64,000 nt of DNA from Strigamia acuminata (Eukaryota; Arthropoda; Chilopoda; Geophilomorpha; Linotaeniidae), in NCBI GenBank assembly GCA_949358305.1, contig OX442314.1:48368581-48432580 (forward strand), given 5' to 3'. Both the position numbers and the translations under genes were made by a program. Below the pieces are notes generated by a model. That model was not told the DNA's origin and did no database searches. It saw only the letters and a program-made list of their open reading frames with translations. Below are positions 1 through 9,963 of the stretch, one piece after another (the stretch's first letter is position 1; each line of letters begins with the position of its first letter).

Positions 1-1513
1 CGACCACATCACCAACAAGAACACAACTTCACTGCTTTGAAAAGGACCAAAAACCCGTAACTCAAGTATTGATCGTGTTAGTTTGGTGAGTTGAGATTCA
101 TCTTTGCTGTTTCCACTGTATTGACGGTGGAACCAGCCTCATTTGCGCTTTGCGTGTAACCGCCATCGTCGGTTACCCGCACTTATACGAATCTCGGGTA
201 ACGCCCGAGAAAACCGCTCACTGTCGGTTATTGTGAGTCTCGTCTGACTTGTTCCGAGACTCATCGTTGCTGGCACCGCACCAACGTTTGCCCGTGAACC
301 ATCGTAGAGACTGTGGACCATCGTGAGCTTTCCTCCGGAGTCCGCAGTTGAAGCCATCGTACGAGCGACGAAATTTGTCCCGGCAAGTTCGTCTCGCCAT
401 TTTTGGTGTACGTGACAAACTCTGTTTGTCGCGCGCCAAAATAAAGCCTTTGTTCAGCGAGAGTATTGTCGCTCTCGTAATATTTCATTTCCATTTCTTT
501 CTTCTTAAATTACTAGTCAAATTATTATTAATATATTCCTTTTAATCATTTGTATTTCCAAGAATAAAGTTATTTGTATTTTATTTCAATTCAAACGGCA
601 GTTTTCATTTCATTAAAATCACCCCTAGACACTATTAAACAGGCAACCGAGTTTAAGTCCTATAAACGGCAGCTCAATTGCGGATCGACCAGTAAAGGTA
701 AGTATTTTACAGGTCGAAAAACCCGGAGTCGCAACAGATGTTGGAATATTCTAATGAACATTCCTATCCGAATGTGAAGGACTCTTCGCATTAATAGCTG
801 TTCGTGCTGCGGGACCGAATACGTCTCTGTAGTGTTAGTTGTGACGATGCCGCAAAGTCAGCCGTACCCTTCTGGCCCGCCGGGATCCTCAACCAGATAA
901 TGCTGCCGTTCACACGCGCTCAGAACCTTTATAATGTTAATAAACATGTATTCATATCACACAAAACCGTAAGTTGTATTATTTCGATGTATATTCATTT
1001 GGTGTACAAATTCGTAGCTTATCTCGGTTAGGTTATTTCTAGATTTAGAAATGTCTTGTTCAACCGATTTATCTTTTATAATGGCTAATTATTCAGCCAA
1101 AAGTAGAATCGTCACACTCTTAACTGAGAAAGCACAGTAACGCTAAAACCTGAGGACTTTCCATCCCCCGAACACCAAAACGAAACTAAGTTATTTATAC
1201 CAATTATCAACAAAAAGGTATTAATTTCTATGAAAACGATAAAATAGTTTAGAACTCAGGAATGCACAGATGGCGTAACAAAATCAAACGTGCAAAATGA
1301 CACAAATACTTTTTAAAATAACAGGTTTTTTCAATCTTATCAAAAAAGACTGATTTAAGTTTTATTCAACAGCAAACCTGCAAACATAAATCAGGAAAGG
1401 CAAAAACATCTCCAAAAGCAATTGCTATTGAAAACGCATCTTTTGAATTGAAGAAAAATGGTATTTGAAGAAGCCATCAGTAATTTGGCAACTGATCAAT
1501 GAGTTAGTGTATG
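1..1513. other. Unassigned region, possibly a worn LTR and leader
   Basis: No recognisable gene. Polyadenylation-type AATAAAG signals occur near 449 and 563, downstream of a GC-richer stretch, which is how an LTR R/U5 region looks. A 17-codon frame at 847-900 (MPQSQPYPSGPPG...) could be the start of a lost gag. No second copy of this segment lies in the window, so the LTR reading is a guess. From about 1060 to 1513 the sequence is AT-rich and shows nothing further. Confidence 0.25.
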
Positions 1514-2107
1514 CTCTGGCGAAGGGGTTCTCAAACATTTTAGCATTTGCGACCCATTTTTTATAGAGGCAATTTTCCGCGCCCCACTTCATCATCAGTG
1601 CATTAAATTTTTCCAAAATGAATAATGTATGTAAGAGAAAAAGGAATTTTTATATAATTTTGCATAAAATTTTATATAAATTTGCATATAATTATACATA
1701 CATGTAATTATAGTAGCTGGGAGTTTTGGAGAATTTTGGGTGGTTTTTGTAGATTTTTGTCAGGTTTTTGTAGCTTTTTCGTGTATTGCAACCAACTATA
1801 CTCTTTCCGAACTCAAGAAGAGCCCTGGAAGCTGGGCTCCCATTGGCCGAGCTATCTCACTAGTGTAGCAGTAGTTGCATTGCAGTTCCAAGTAGGCCAA
1901 TGGGAACCCAGCTTCCAGGGCTCTTCTTGAGTTCGGAAAGAATATACAGGCAGTAAGTTGGAATTGCAATTGGCAAAAATTGAATAAATAAATTTAAAAA
2001 AATAAATTTTGGGCGATGAAGTGATTTAACACTGTTGTGTTCCACAAAAAATCAGTTTGCCACACCAGTGAGGTGCGCCCCACAGTTTGAGAAACGCTGC
2101 TCTGGCG
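1514..2107. mobile_element. Non-autonomous hAT element with 8-bp target duplication
   Basis: The element body runs 1522-2099. Its ends read AAGGGGTTCTCAAAC on the left and, reverse-complemented, CAGCGTTTCTCAAAC on the right, the CAG...TTCTCAAAC type of terminal repeat seen in many hAT elements. It is flanked by a perfect 8-bp direct repeat CTCTGGCG (1514-1521 and 2100-2107), the target-duplication length typical of hAT. It has no coding capacity. A second hairpin element (1797-1946) is nested inside it. Confidence 0.8.
1797..1946. mobile_element. Hairpin MITE, family M1 copy 1, TA-flanked
   Basis: Two arms of about 52 bp form a near-perfect inverted repeat around a short loop. The ends read TATACTCTTTCC... 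and ...GGAAAGAATATA, consistent with a TA target duplication of the Tc1/mariner type. A second copy with the same arm core (CCTGGAAGCTGGGCTCCCAT) lies at 53603-53751. This copy sits inside the hAT element, so it inserted later. It has no coding capacity. Confidence 0.8.
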
Positions 2108-2330
2108 AATAGAGTTTACTAGCTACTAGACAAAGATTGTGCAATTTTAACAACACTATGTGCTCTCATAAAGTCATTCACGTTTAACTGAATACAGACT
2201 AAATTAGCCACAATGTTTAGAGTTGGAAGGTTAAAATGTTGTTTAAAATATTGTTTAGCATAAATTCTCTCCATTAGACTGCGGGTCTTTATTTAAGCGA
2301 GTGGCAATGGGAAATCCTAAATCGGTTATT

Positions 2331-2332
2331 AC

Positions 2333-2363
<31 letters not shown>

Positions 2364-2364
2364 T
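2331..2364. repeat. (TTTA)n microsatellite
   Basis: About eight uninterrupted TTAT/TTTA units, flanked by unrelated AT-rich sequence. Confidence 0.9.
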
Positions 2365-2420
2365 AAATCTCACACTCAAGGAGTAAAGGTTAAAGGTTGG
2401 AAATATGCCAACCCGGTTAT

Positions 2421-2540
2421 ACAATTGTTATAACAATGCGCCCTTTTCAAGTTAATTTTGGCTGAAAAAATGCCGTACAAAAATGTAGTTTTAGCGGTAG
2501 TAAATGAACTTGAAAAGTGCGCATTGTTATAACAATTTTT
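2421..2540. mobile_element. Small inverted-repeat MITE
   Basis: Arms at about 2423-2459 and 2502-2538 are near-perfect inverted repeats sharing TTGTTATAACAATGCGC and CTTTTCAAGTT. A spacer of about 42 bp separates them. There is no coding capacity and no second copy in the window. It lies downstream of the last visible exon of the minus-strand channel-like gene, so it may sit in one of that gene's introns. Confidence 0.65.
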
Positions 2541-2816
2541 CTTCAGATAACCATTGTCCAGCTACTGTAAATTGTCGATGTGAAACTAAATACAAAATAA
2601 CAAATTGATTGTGCATTAAATGTAAAATAAGCTTCAATTTTGGACAATTCTGAATGAAGTTTGAAAGGATTTACATTAAATTTTTTATTTTAAAATTGGT
2701 CTCTTATAATGCGCGGATCTCTAACAAAACGAGGGTGGGGACTTTATTCTGCCAATAGTGCGCAGATACACAATGAGAGGATTAACGCTTGTCTAAGTTA
2801 TTTCACTTTGGCTTAC

Positions 2817-3563
2817 CCCAACGTACAAGCATTTTGCTGGGAATTTTAGTTTGATCACCATCTTGTAATTTAAATTTCCATATGGGAACCGCAAAGCTAA
2901 ATGAAAATGAATTCACAAATAATGAATGTGTATAAGATTTTTCTTGATTTTTTTACTTACGACTTGAAACTTGAGCAGTAGGCTGAGAAATAGTATCATA
3001 ATTTTGAATTGTCAGATTAATGCATGATTTTCCCTGGAAAGAATTGCTCAATTATTGGTAAATAGAATGAAAGAGAAATGGAGCTTTACCATTGCATTGT
3101 GCGCATCAGTTATGTAACTAGGTACACTCCAATATTTCACAATGTCAGTAAAATTACAAAGTCTACTGTAAGGATGCCAGTTACAATCTTCGACTGTGTT
3201 CTTACTGCCAGGCAATTTTGTTAACATGTTGTTAAGTTCCTGTGTTGTAGGTGGCATAATATAAACATTTGGGAATAGACCATGGGTTGTTTCAATCAAG
3301 TATGCATCAGTTGCTGTAGGCTCATCCAGGTAATGCAATATTCGATCTGCAGTTTGGTACACACACATTGCAACATTGGTAATGAGTAATGTGATAAATA
3401 GATAAGATGTGTATTTTTTCTTTATTGAAACGTTTTTCAGTGATTTGACGAATGCCGGTGTCTCCGATTGCTCTGCCATGACGGTGCCAACAATGCGTTG
3501 CAATTTTCTTTGCCTGAGTTGTTGAATTCGGCCAAACGTTCGATGTGATTTGTGGTTGTCCAT
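2817..3563 (-). CDS. Probable DEG/ENaC-type ion channel, N-terminal exons (partial)
   Basis: Three exons join in frame on the minus strand: 3563-3090 (158 codons), 3033-2961 (73 bp) and 2896-2817 (80 bp). The donors are GTAAAG, GTAAGT and GTAAGC, and all acceptors are AG. The protein has a basic N-terminus, one hydrophobic segment at about residues 52-67 (YLFITLLITNVAMCVY), then a stretch ending HGLFPNVYIMPP. That order resembles a DEG/ENaC channel: cytoplasmic tail, first membrane helix, then the FPxVTIC-like start of the extracellular domain. The extracellular part has several Cys residues and NFT/NLT glycosylation sites. The second membrane helix and gating region are not seen. Intron signals and continuous frame make a real gene likely; the family assignment is tentative. 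Confidence 0.5.
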
Positions 3564-3751
3564 TTTGTATAGACGGTGTTATCTAGAATAGAAAGTAGCC
3601 GCAGCTGAGACATCAAGAATACCATATTTTTGCAAAAGTACGTTATCGTTTCCATATTTAACCTCATGAACGATGAACGTACGCTTTCTTCGTGATGTTC
3701 AGACTTCTGCGTTACATTAAACAAATGTAACAAACGAACGGAAAACACCAG

Positions 3752-4795
3752 AATAGCGACACTGAAAAGAGCGACGTCGCTCTTTTGAGTCGCAATTTCG
3801 CTTGGTTTAAGCGTCGCTGTAATCAGCGACGCCTCATAAGAGCAACGCCGTGGAAGTGCGTCGCAGGTAAGAGCGACGCCGCGGAAGTGCGTCGCACGTA
3901 TAAGCGACGTCACGAAATAGCGACGCTATATTTGTACCGTCGCAATTGGAGCAATGAATGCAGCTAAAGAGGTGTTTCCCAACATCTTAGTTCACGGATG
4001 TTACTTCCACTTGGCCCAGACAGTAACCAAACGAGTAATCAGTTCTGGCCTGAAAGTGAAGTACTCCAAAAACAAAGAGTTTAATACACTCGTACGCCAG
4101 CTGCCAGCACTGTCCTTTTTGCCGGCAAACGACATTGTTGATGCATACAACTTACTTAAGCCTCAGTTTGGAACAGAAGCTAATGCCCTTCTGCTCTGGT
4201 GGGAAAATAATTATGTCCTCGGCAGAAGACACCGAACTGGCATTCGTAATCCACCATTGTTCCCTCCTACAGTGTGGAGCAATCACCATGTGTACAACAC
4301 ACAACAGCGACGGACAACAAGCAATGTAGAGTCCTGGCACTAACGGTTTAACCGAGTTGTTGGTGCAAGCCATGTGGGGTTGTACACAATGTTTGTGGCA
4401 CTGCAGAGGGAGCAAGCAGACACAGAGGACACGTATGCAGCCATCGCACGTGGGGTCAAAAACCCCACAGCGAGTCGTATAAACCGCTTGCGTGAGGACC
4501 AGATCCGGCGGCTGATGGAGGATAGGGGCAACCAGGATGTGTTGGATTTCTTATGCTCCATGGCTCTGAACCACTGACTGTCTTAATCAATTATTTCATT
4601 TTTCATTTCATTATTTCATTAATTTTTCATTATATTCCATTATATTTTAAGCAATCTTTCCTGCGTCGCTCTTTCCAGTGTCGCTCTTTTCAGTGAGCGC
4701 TCTTTACAGTGTCGCTCTTTTAAGCGACGCTATTTACAAACGACGCTATTCCAAGGTCGCTCTTTTCAGCGTCGCTCTTATCAGCGTCGCTATTT
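3752..4795. mobile_element. MULE relic with subterminal GCGTCGC arrays
   Basis: Both ends are packed with variants of AAGAGCGACGC and AATAGCGACGC in both orientations, at 3752-3950 and 4667-4795. The outermost bases pair as an inverted repeat: AATAGCGACACTGAAAAGAG on the left, and the reverse complement of ...GACGCTATT on the right. Between the arrays lies a degenerate MULE transposase fragment (3954-4577). Such clusters are usually transposase binding sites. No clean 9-bp target duplication was found, so the exact ends are uncertain. Confidence 0.65.
3954..4577 (+). pseudogene. MULE transposase fragment (broken)
   Basis: The frame reads through the region after the second catalytic Asp of a MULE/FLYWCH-type transposase. 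HGCYFHLAQTVTKRV matches the conserved CxxH block of these enzymes. The tail NVESWH is followed in the same frame by an in-frame TAA (near 4343), then FNRVVGASHVGLYTMFVALQREQ, the usual continuation. The N-terminal half with the first catalytic Asp is missing, and the SWIM zinc finger is not seen. It is enclosed by the GCGTCGC arrays, so it is probably what remains of the parent element's own transposase. It is non-functional. Confidence 0.75.
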
Positions 4796-5350
4796 AAGGC
4801 CTTCTTCCAAACGAAAAACCAAAATTGTAATTCTTGACAAAAATGGCAGTTTTTTTGCTGCTCATAGTTTTTGTTAGTGCTAGGTTAGTGTTAGTATATT
4901 TTATGTGTGGCCCAAGACAGTTCCTTTTCTTCAAATGCGCCCAGGGAATCCAGGATGTTGGACACCCCTGTTCTAACATCTAACTAGTACGATATGGGTT
5001 TATCAGCTTCATCAAAACTATGACACCGTATTTCAACAATTTAATGGAAGTTACAAATTAGGTGTACCTAGCACTGTATTGTCATTATTAATTCTGTAAG
5101 TGATTTTCTAGCAAGGTGCGCGTTAGTGAGCAAAGTAAAAAAAAAATTCCATAATTTTGGAAAAATTTCTAACAGAATTTGTAAGATTAGGACAAAAATG
5201 TTGTGATAAAAGGCGAGATTGTATGAAAATGAGGAATAAAATTTACACACTTACCTGATCCAAAGTGCAGGACCATGTAAGTAAGGCGCGGAAGATGGCC
5301 TTGCTTAAAAATGGGTCGCAATGCTAAAAAGTTCTCATCACACTTACTTG
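4796..5350. other. No gene seen
   Basis: AT-rich sequence with no open frame resembling a known family and no internal repeat. It separates two elements that both carry terminal motif arrays. Confidence 0.6.
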
Positions 5351-5354
5351 AACA

Positions 5355-5965
5355 CTCACTAATGGCGAATTGTCTAAGGGCGAAATTCCAAAATTTGCCA
5401 TTGGAAAGCTATTTTGACGTTTCCAATGGCGAATCTAGGAAAATTCGCCATTGGAAACATGATATTTAAATTTGCCATTGGAAACGTTATTTGCATTTCC
5501 AATGGCGAATCTGTGGGCGTGTCATCTAGCGGAACTGCGACATGAATCTACCGCGACTTTGAAACTTGTATTTTGGGTATTTCTTCTCCTTCCAATTCCT
5601 AAGAATAGCTAACAAGGGGGGGGGGCGCAGCCCCCCCTTGACCCCCGCGAACCTGACCTTACTGGTTTTTTTATGCAAAACCATTTTTTTGGGACGGCTT
5701 GTCGCTGTCGCGGTAAATAATGTCGCGCTAGATGTGCGCCCCTGTGGCTAATTTCTTCCATTTCGCTATTGGAAATGTGATTAGACCTTCCTAATGGCGA
5801 ATTGGTTTAATGTTTACCAATTCGCCATTAGACAGGTCCAAATACGTTCCCAATGGCGAATTGGGAGAAATTTGCCATTGGGACTGCTTTTGGGTCAGAA
5901 TAAAGTAGAAATTCGCCATTCGTCCAAATGGCCAAATTCGCCATTGGGCGATTCGCCGTTGGAAC
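5355..5965. mobile_element. Non-autonomous element with arrays of TTCGCCATTGG
   Basis: About fourteen copies of TTCGCCATTGG (or TTTGCCATTGG) occur in both orientations in two clusters, 5358-5515 and 5765-5965. Between them is a motif-free core of about 250 bp that includes a GGGGGGGGG/CCCCCCC hairpin near 5620-5638. The right end reads ...GGAACGGCACCCCTG, which in reverse resembles a CAGGGG hAT-type terminus. No matching left terminus or target duplication was found, so the class is unknown. Confidence 0.55.
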
Positions 5966-6917
5966 GGCACCCCTGTTTTTTTTCAAAAAATGTTGATTTT
6001 AACTGTTTTCGAGGGTGACACCATCGATATCCGCCCCGGGTGTCACCCATGCTAGCTACGCCACTGATCACAGTGGTGAACACTGAACAGGGAGAAGGTC
6101 CCTGGCATCTGAAAGTCAACTAGAATTATCCCTTACTACACCACACAGACCTCTCTTTCTCTGCTTTTAGGTTCGACTATTCCGTCTGTAGGGTAGGACT
6201 GTCTGACGGGCTTGCTTAAATGTTTAAACTGGCAATTTTATGTTTTTCTTTCTGCACTTACAGTTTCAAATTTGCTTTGTATGTTCGAATTCATTCATCA
6301 CAAAGACGTATCACGAAGATATTCGTGAATTGTGTTGCCGGTGCTAATGAATAAATGAACAAGTTTTGCTGGCTTTTCTCGGAGCACGGTTGACATTGAC
6401 ATGAGAAACAACTAAAACACATTTTAGTGAATTAAAATTTAAAATGTTAATTGATTTTTCACTTTCTTTTAAGCTGATGAGTTTTTGATTGATTTTTCTT
6501 CTGTGAGAAAAATAAATTTACGCCCTTTCAATTTATTTGAGTTTGCTCACCATTGATTCAGTCAGGAGAGAACAAGTTGAGCTGTCTGGCGCCACTGAAA
6601 CTCAATAGATTTACGTTGTCACGCCTCTGGTGAGAAAATTTAAAACTACTGAAATGAAGGCAATATTTTTTTTTGTGCTTTGGAGTACCAAATCAATATA
6701 TTTTTTGATTAAAGTGTGCACGGTTGACATAAAAACAGACATTACTGAATTAGATTTAAAAAAACTTGATGAATTATTCATTTTGTGATATTGGCTCGAG
6801 GTAGTTGTCAAATGCAGACACTAGTTCTCAGTTTAAATGATGAGATCTAAAGTCCTAGTAGCAATTGTTCAATTTGAAAGTTGATGAAATTTCAATATGG
6901 CAGCTAGAGTTGAAAGA
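5966..6917. other. No gene seen; worn repeat piece near 6005-6070
   Basis: The segment near 6010-6070 reads in reverse as CAGTGGCGTAGCTAGCATGG followed by a GGGTGACACCCGGGGCG-type stretch. That looks like one end of a DNA transposon, but the other end was not found. The rest is AT-rich without recognisable coding sequence. Confidence 0.4.
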
Positions 6918-6942
6918 ACACACACACACACACACACACACA
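6918..6942. repeat. (CA)n microsatellite
   Basis: Twelve uninterrupted CA units. Confidence 0.95.
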
Positions 6943-7329
6943 GTATAAAGTTGTACTACTGCTTTATTTCACTGGAGGGTCTTTTAACATATTTACAACA
7001 AGCACTCCTATTGGTTTAACAGAGTCAAGCCCAACAGGAGGATACAATTAAAGATGGAGGCACATTCCGAACATGGAAGTGTCTCCGAGGTCATCTCTGG
7101 GGTCACAGACCCCAATTTGGGTGAAAATAAAACAAATACAAAATATAACAAATAAAATATTGTTTGTAACACTTAAAATTAATGAAATAAAAAGGAAACA
7201 CAATAAGTGCAATAATATCAATCATATAAAATCAAACAATTTGCAAACAAGCACAAAATACACATTTAACACTTTAGAAATTGCAAATTAAATACAAGGA
7301 TAAAAGAATTATAACAATCACAAGGTAAA

Positions 7330-7880
7330 TAAAAATACAAGGACCCGTAAAACCACACGGTTTTCACACTGCGGCGGCCGAATTGGAATTTCCCACCTCC
7401 AAACAAACAAGACGTTGTTATTGGACGCCTCAATTTTCCTCCATCTGAGGTTATCATTTTGCAGGAGCGAACTTTTCCATCTCTGCCCAGACGCATCTCT
7501 GTAATTCGAGCCATTTTCCATTTGAGTCGAGGTTTGCAAGGTTCTTCAACTAGCACCACATCATTCACTTTAAGTTCAGTCGAATTCGGTTTAGATGAAT
7601 AGTTTTTAAGTTCTTGCAAGTATTCGCGGGTCCAGCGGCTCCAAAATGACATCAAGGTCCGCTGTCGGTGGCGCCATTGTTTAACAAACTCGATTTGCGA
7701 TGGCTCAACTGGATTCGAATACACGGGGTCTGACAAATTGGTGACACGCAGTCCGGTAAAAAAATGTGATGGAGTAAGAGGCTCGGGCTCGTCAGGTGAA
7801 TCGTACACGTAGTTGATAGGCCTGTTATTAACAACGGCCTCAACTTGCACAAGTACGGTTCTGGTTCTGAGGCGCTGCAA
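7330..7880 (-). pseudogene. BEL/Pao retrotransposon integrase C-terminal fragment
   Basis: The minus-strand frame begins just after the integrase catalytic core. AVVNNRPINYV and PLTPSHFFTG are hallmark strings of BEL/Pao elements. They are followed by a WSRWTREYLQEL block and a small beta-barrel-like domain containing LKWKMARITE, GRDGKVRSC and KLRRPI (DUF5641-like). No protease, reverse transcriptase or upstream integrase is attached, and the frame stops at a 25-bp minisatellite at 7896. It is a fragment with no function of its own. AT-rich sequence without a gene lies on its left (6943-7329). Confidence 0.85.
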
Positions 7881-7895
7881 TTAAAGTGTGGTGGG

Positions 7896-8058
7896 GAGCA
7901 GTTACAGCAGTTGCAGTGGGGAGCAGTTACAGCAGTTGCAGTGGGGAGCAGTTACAGCAGTTGCAGTGGGGAGCAGTTACAGCAGTTGCAGTGGGGAGCA
8001 GTTACAGCAGTTGCAGTGGAGAGCAGTTACAGCAGTTGCAGTGGGGAGCAGTTGCAGG
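7896..8058. repeat. 25-bp minisatellite, 6.5 copies
   Basis: Copies of GAGCAGTTACAGCAGTTGCA + GTGGG begin at 7896, 7921, 7946, 7971, 7996, 8021 and 8046, with one G-to-A change at 8020 and decay in the last copy. The period is not a multiple of three, so it makes different frames in successive units and is not a coding repeat. It lies exactly between the BEL fragment and a gypsy gag fragment. Confidence 0.95.
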
Positions 8059-8089
8059 TCGATTGTGTGTCCCCGACGAGGCCACAGCC

Positions 8090-8876
8090 CTAGCACTTGG
8101 TGCGACGATGTTCACAATCGTCTCTGCGGTGTCCAGTCTGTCCGCACAATCTGCATTTTCCGTCGACATGACGTGGCTGGTGACCGGTGCCGTTGCACAA
8201 TTTGCACTTGGTGTTGTTGTGCTGTTGTAGTGGCTGGTCTTGTTGTTGATCGGTGGTGTCCCTCGAGGAGCGTTTGCCACCTTTGTGCGAGTTTGCATTG
8301 CATCGTGACAAGTTTGCTCGTTTCTGCAGCTGGTGAACCGATTGTTCCACATCGACGAAGCTGGACACGTCCGCTCCGGCGATCTCGGCAGAGGTTGCTG
8401 CTTCGAAAGCCAATGCAAAAGTGGGATCTTTTTGCATGTAGAGCGTCTCCTGGACTTGGCGCAAGTTGAGAACGAAACCAAACTGATTTCGCACCTCGTC
8501 GTCTTGCACGTCGCCAAACTCGCAATATTTGGTCAGCGAATGTAAGGCGGATGCAAAATCACTCACAGATTCGCCCTTATTGCGTTTACGAGAATGAAAG
8601 CGCACGATTTCGCCCTGTTTAACCGGCTTTGGTTTTTTATGTTTAACCATTAGGTTGGTGAGTTGTTTGAAAGTCAATTCCGTCGGCTTTTTTGGACGAG
8701 CAAGATCCACGAATTTGGTAAATGTAACCACACCCACGCAGGCCAAAAGTGTATTCACTTTGTCTGCGTCTGCGACGATTTTGTTGCACGAGAAAACACA
8801 TTCCATTTGCAGGATATGTCTCCCAATCATCTTGCGGGTTATACTTTTCGAGAGCCGCAACCAAAGGCATAATTGA
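8090..8876 (-). pseudogene. Gypsy-type gag (nucleocapsid) fragment, frameshifted
   Basis: The minus-strand protein begins MPLVAALEKYNPQ (near 8874), then continues in a second frame from about 8810, so at least one frameshift is present. It has the capsid signature DFASALHSLTKYCEFGD...DDEVRNQF typical of mag-like gypsy gag. It ends in two zinc knuckles: CKLCNGTGHQPRHVDGKC (atypical spacing) and CRLCGQTGHRRDDC (CCHC). Protease and pol are absent. The protein would bind RNA in a virus-like particle, but this copy is dead. Confidence 0.8.
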
Positions 8877-9581
8877 ACGATAGAATTGACAAATCAAGGA
8901 AAAACTCACTGGCAAAAATTCGGGCCTAACGGTCAACGCGTGGTCATGAACGATCGGTCGAAGGCGAAATTTTCATCAAAAATCGACAAGAAAACACAAA
9001 AAACGTTCAATGATAGTTTATGGTTCACCCTTGTCGCCAATAATGTGATTCTTGGTTTGATATTGTTGATTACAAAGTTGGTAAATAGAATTAACATAAG
9101 ACATTTATTTGCATGTTTTTACACAGGTGGCGCTGACTGTTGACCAGCGTCACAAATTAACATATTGAAAGTTGGAGTGCGGACACTCCAAACATTTGAA
9201 AATTTAATTAAGAACATACAAAAACGTGAAAGTCAAAGAAATTTTTACATTTCATTTACAATGCAAGAATGTGTTTTAAAATTGAAAATGAACGGAGGAA
9301 AAAATATACAATTCTACTTGTCAAGAATTCAAGTAATAAGTATGAGTGAAATGCACAAACAAAACAAAAAATTAGCATTTGAATTTAACAATTATAAACA
9401 GACTGAACAAAACGAATATTTCTAAATTTATATTCCTGCTTAAAATGCTTTTTCTCCTGTATGGGTTAAAAGATGTTTTCTTAAGTCAACACGAGAGCGA
9501 CGAGAACCAGACTGGTACACGAACACTAAAGCAACTAAGAAATGAACTTGATTCGATTTGATTATGAATTTTATTGTTGTG
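8877..9581. other. No gene seen
   Basis: Short low-complexity open frames only (Asn, Lys, Gln rich). Possibly leader sequence of the adjacent gag fragment, but no LTR or primer site is visible. Confidence 0.4.
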
Positions 9582-9831
9582 TGTTATGGATGCTGATTCC
9601 GGATGGTGATGTGAATTGATTTGTGTTATTATAAGGGGGAAGGGATGTAGTATAGTAGTTACCTTTGTTTACCTTTGTAATGACTGAAGTTGCCGCCAGA
9701 GGGCGTGCGTATGTATGATGAGGGTGAACGAGATTATATAAGGTCAAACAAGGCCGGAATAAAGTCAGTTATGAATCAGATTGAATACAAGTGTGTGCGA
9801 CTTCTTTATTGGACAATGGACACGTATAACA
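9582..9831 (+). repeat. LTR-like sequence, possible solo LTR
   Basis: The 250-bp segment starts TGTTAT and ends ATAACA, a perfect terminal inverted repeat of the TG...CA type. Inside, in the order expected of an LTR, are a TATA-like TATATAAGG near 9734 and an AATAAAG signal near 9759. No flanking target duplication was found and no second copy lies in the window, so this rests on internal architecture only. Confidence 0.5.
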
Positions 9832-9839
9832 ACATTACA

Positions 9840-9963
9840 CAGGGGTGGCGTCTTTGGGCGCACAATCCAATTTCTTTCCATCAAGAAAAAAAATTTGTTT
9901 TACTGTTCAAAAGGGCGGCATATGTCTTGCTCGCCTCAGGTGGAAATATGTGCACCGGCCCTG
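9840..9963. mobile_element. Possible hAT-like fragment
   Basis: The left end CAGGGGTGGC and the right end GCACCGGCCCTG (reverse CAGGGCCGGTGC) resemble hAT termini. A sequence sharing GGCGTCTTTGGGCGCACAATCC recurs, slightly changed, near 12864. No 8-bp target duplication is present, so the assignment is weak. Confidence 0.3.

Noticed and set aside
7896-8058. CRISPR-like array of 25-bp repeats
   Set aside because: The units are head-to-tail with no spacers, in a eukaryotic genome. It is a minisatellite.
9582-9831. Confident solo LTR
   Set aside because: The ends and internal signals fit, but there is no target duplication and no partner, so it is kept only as LTR-like.
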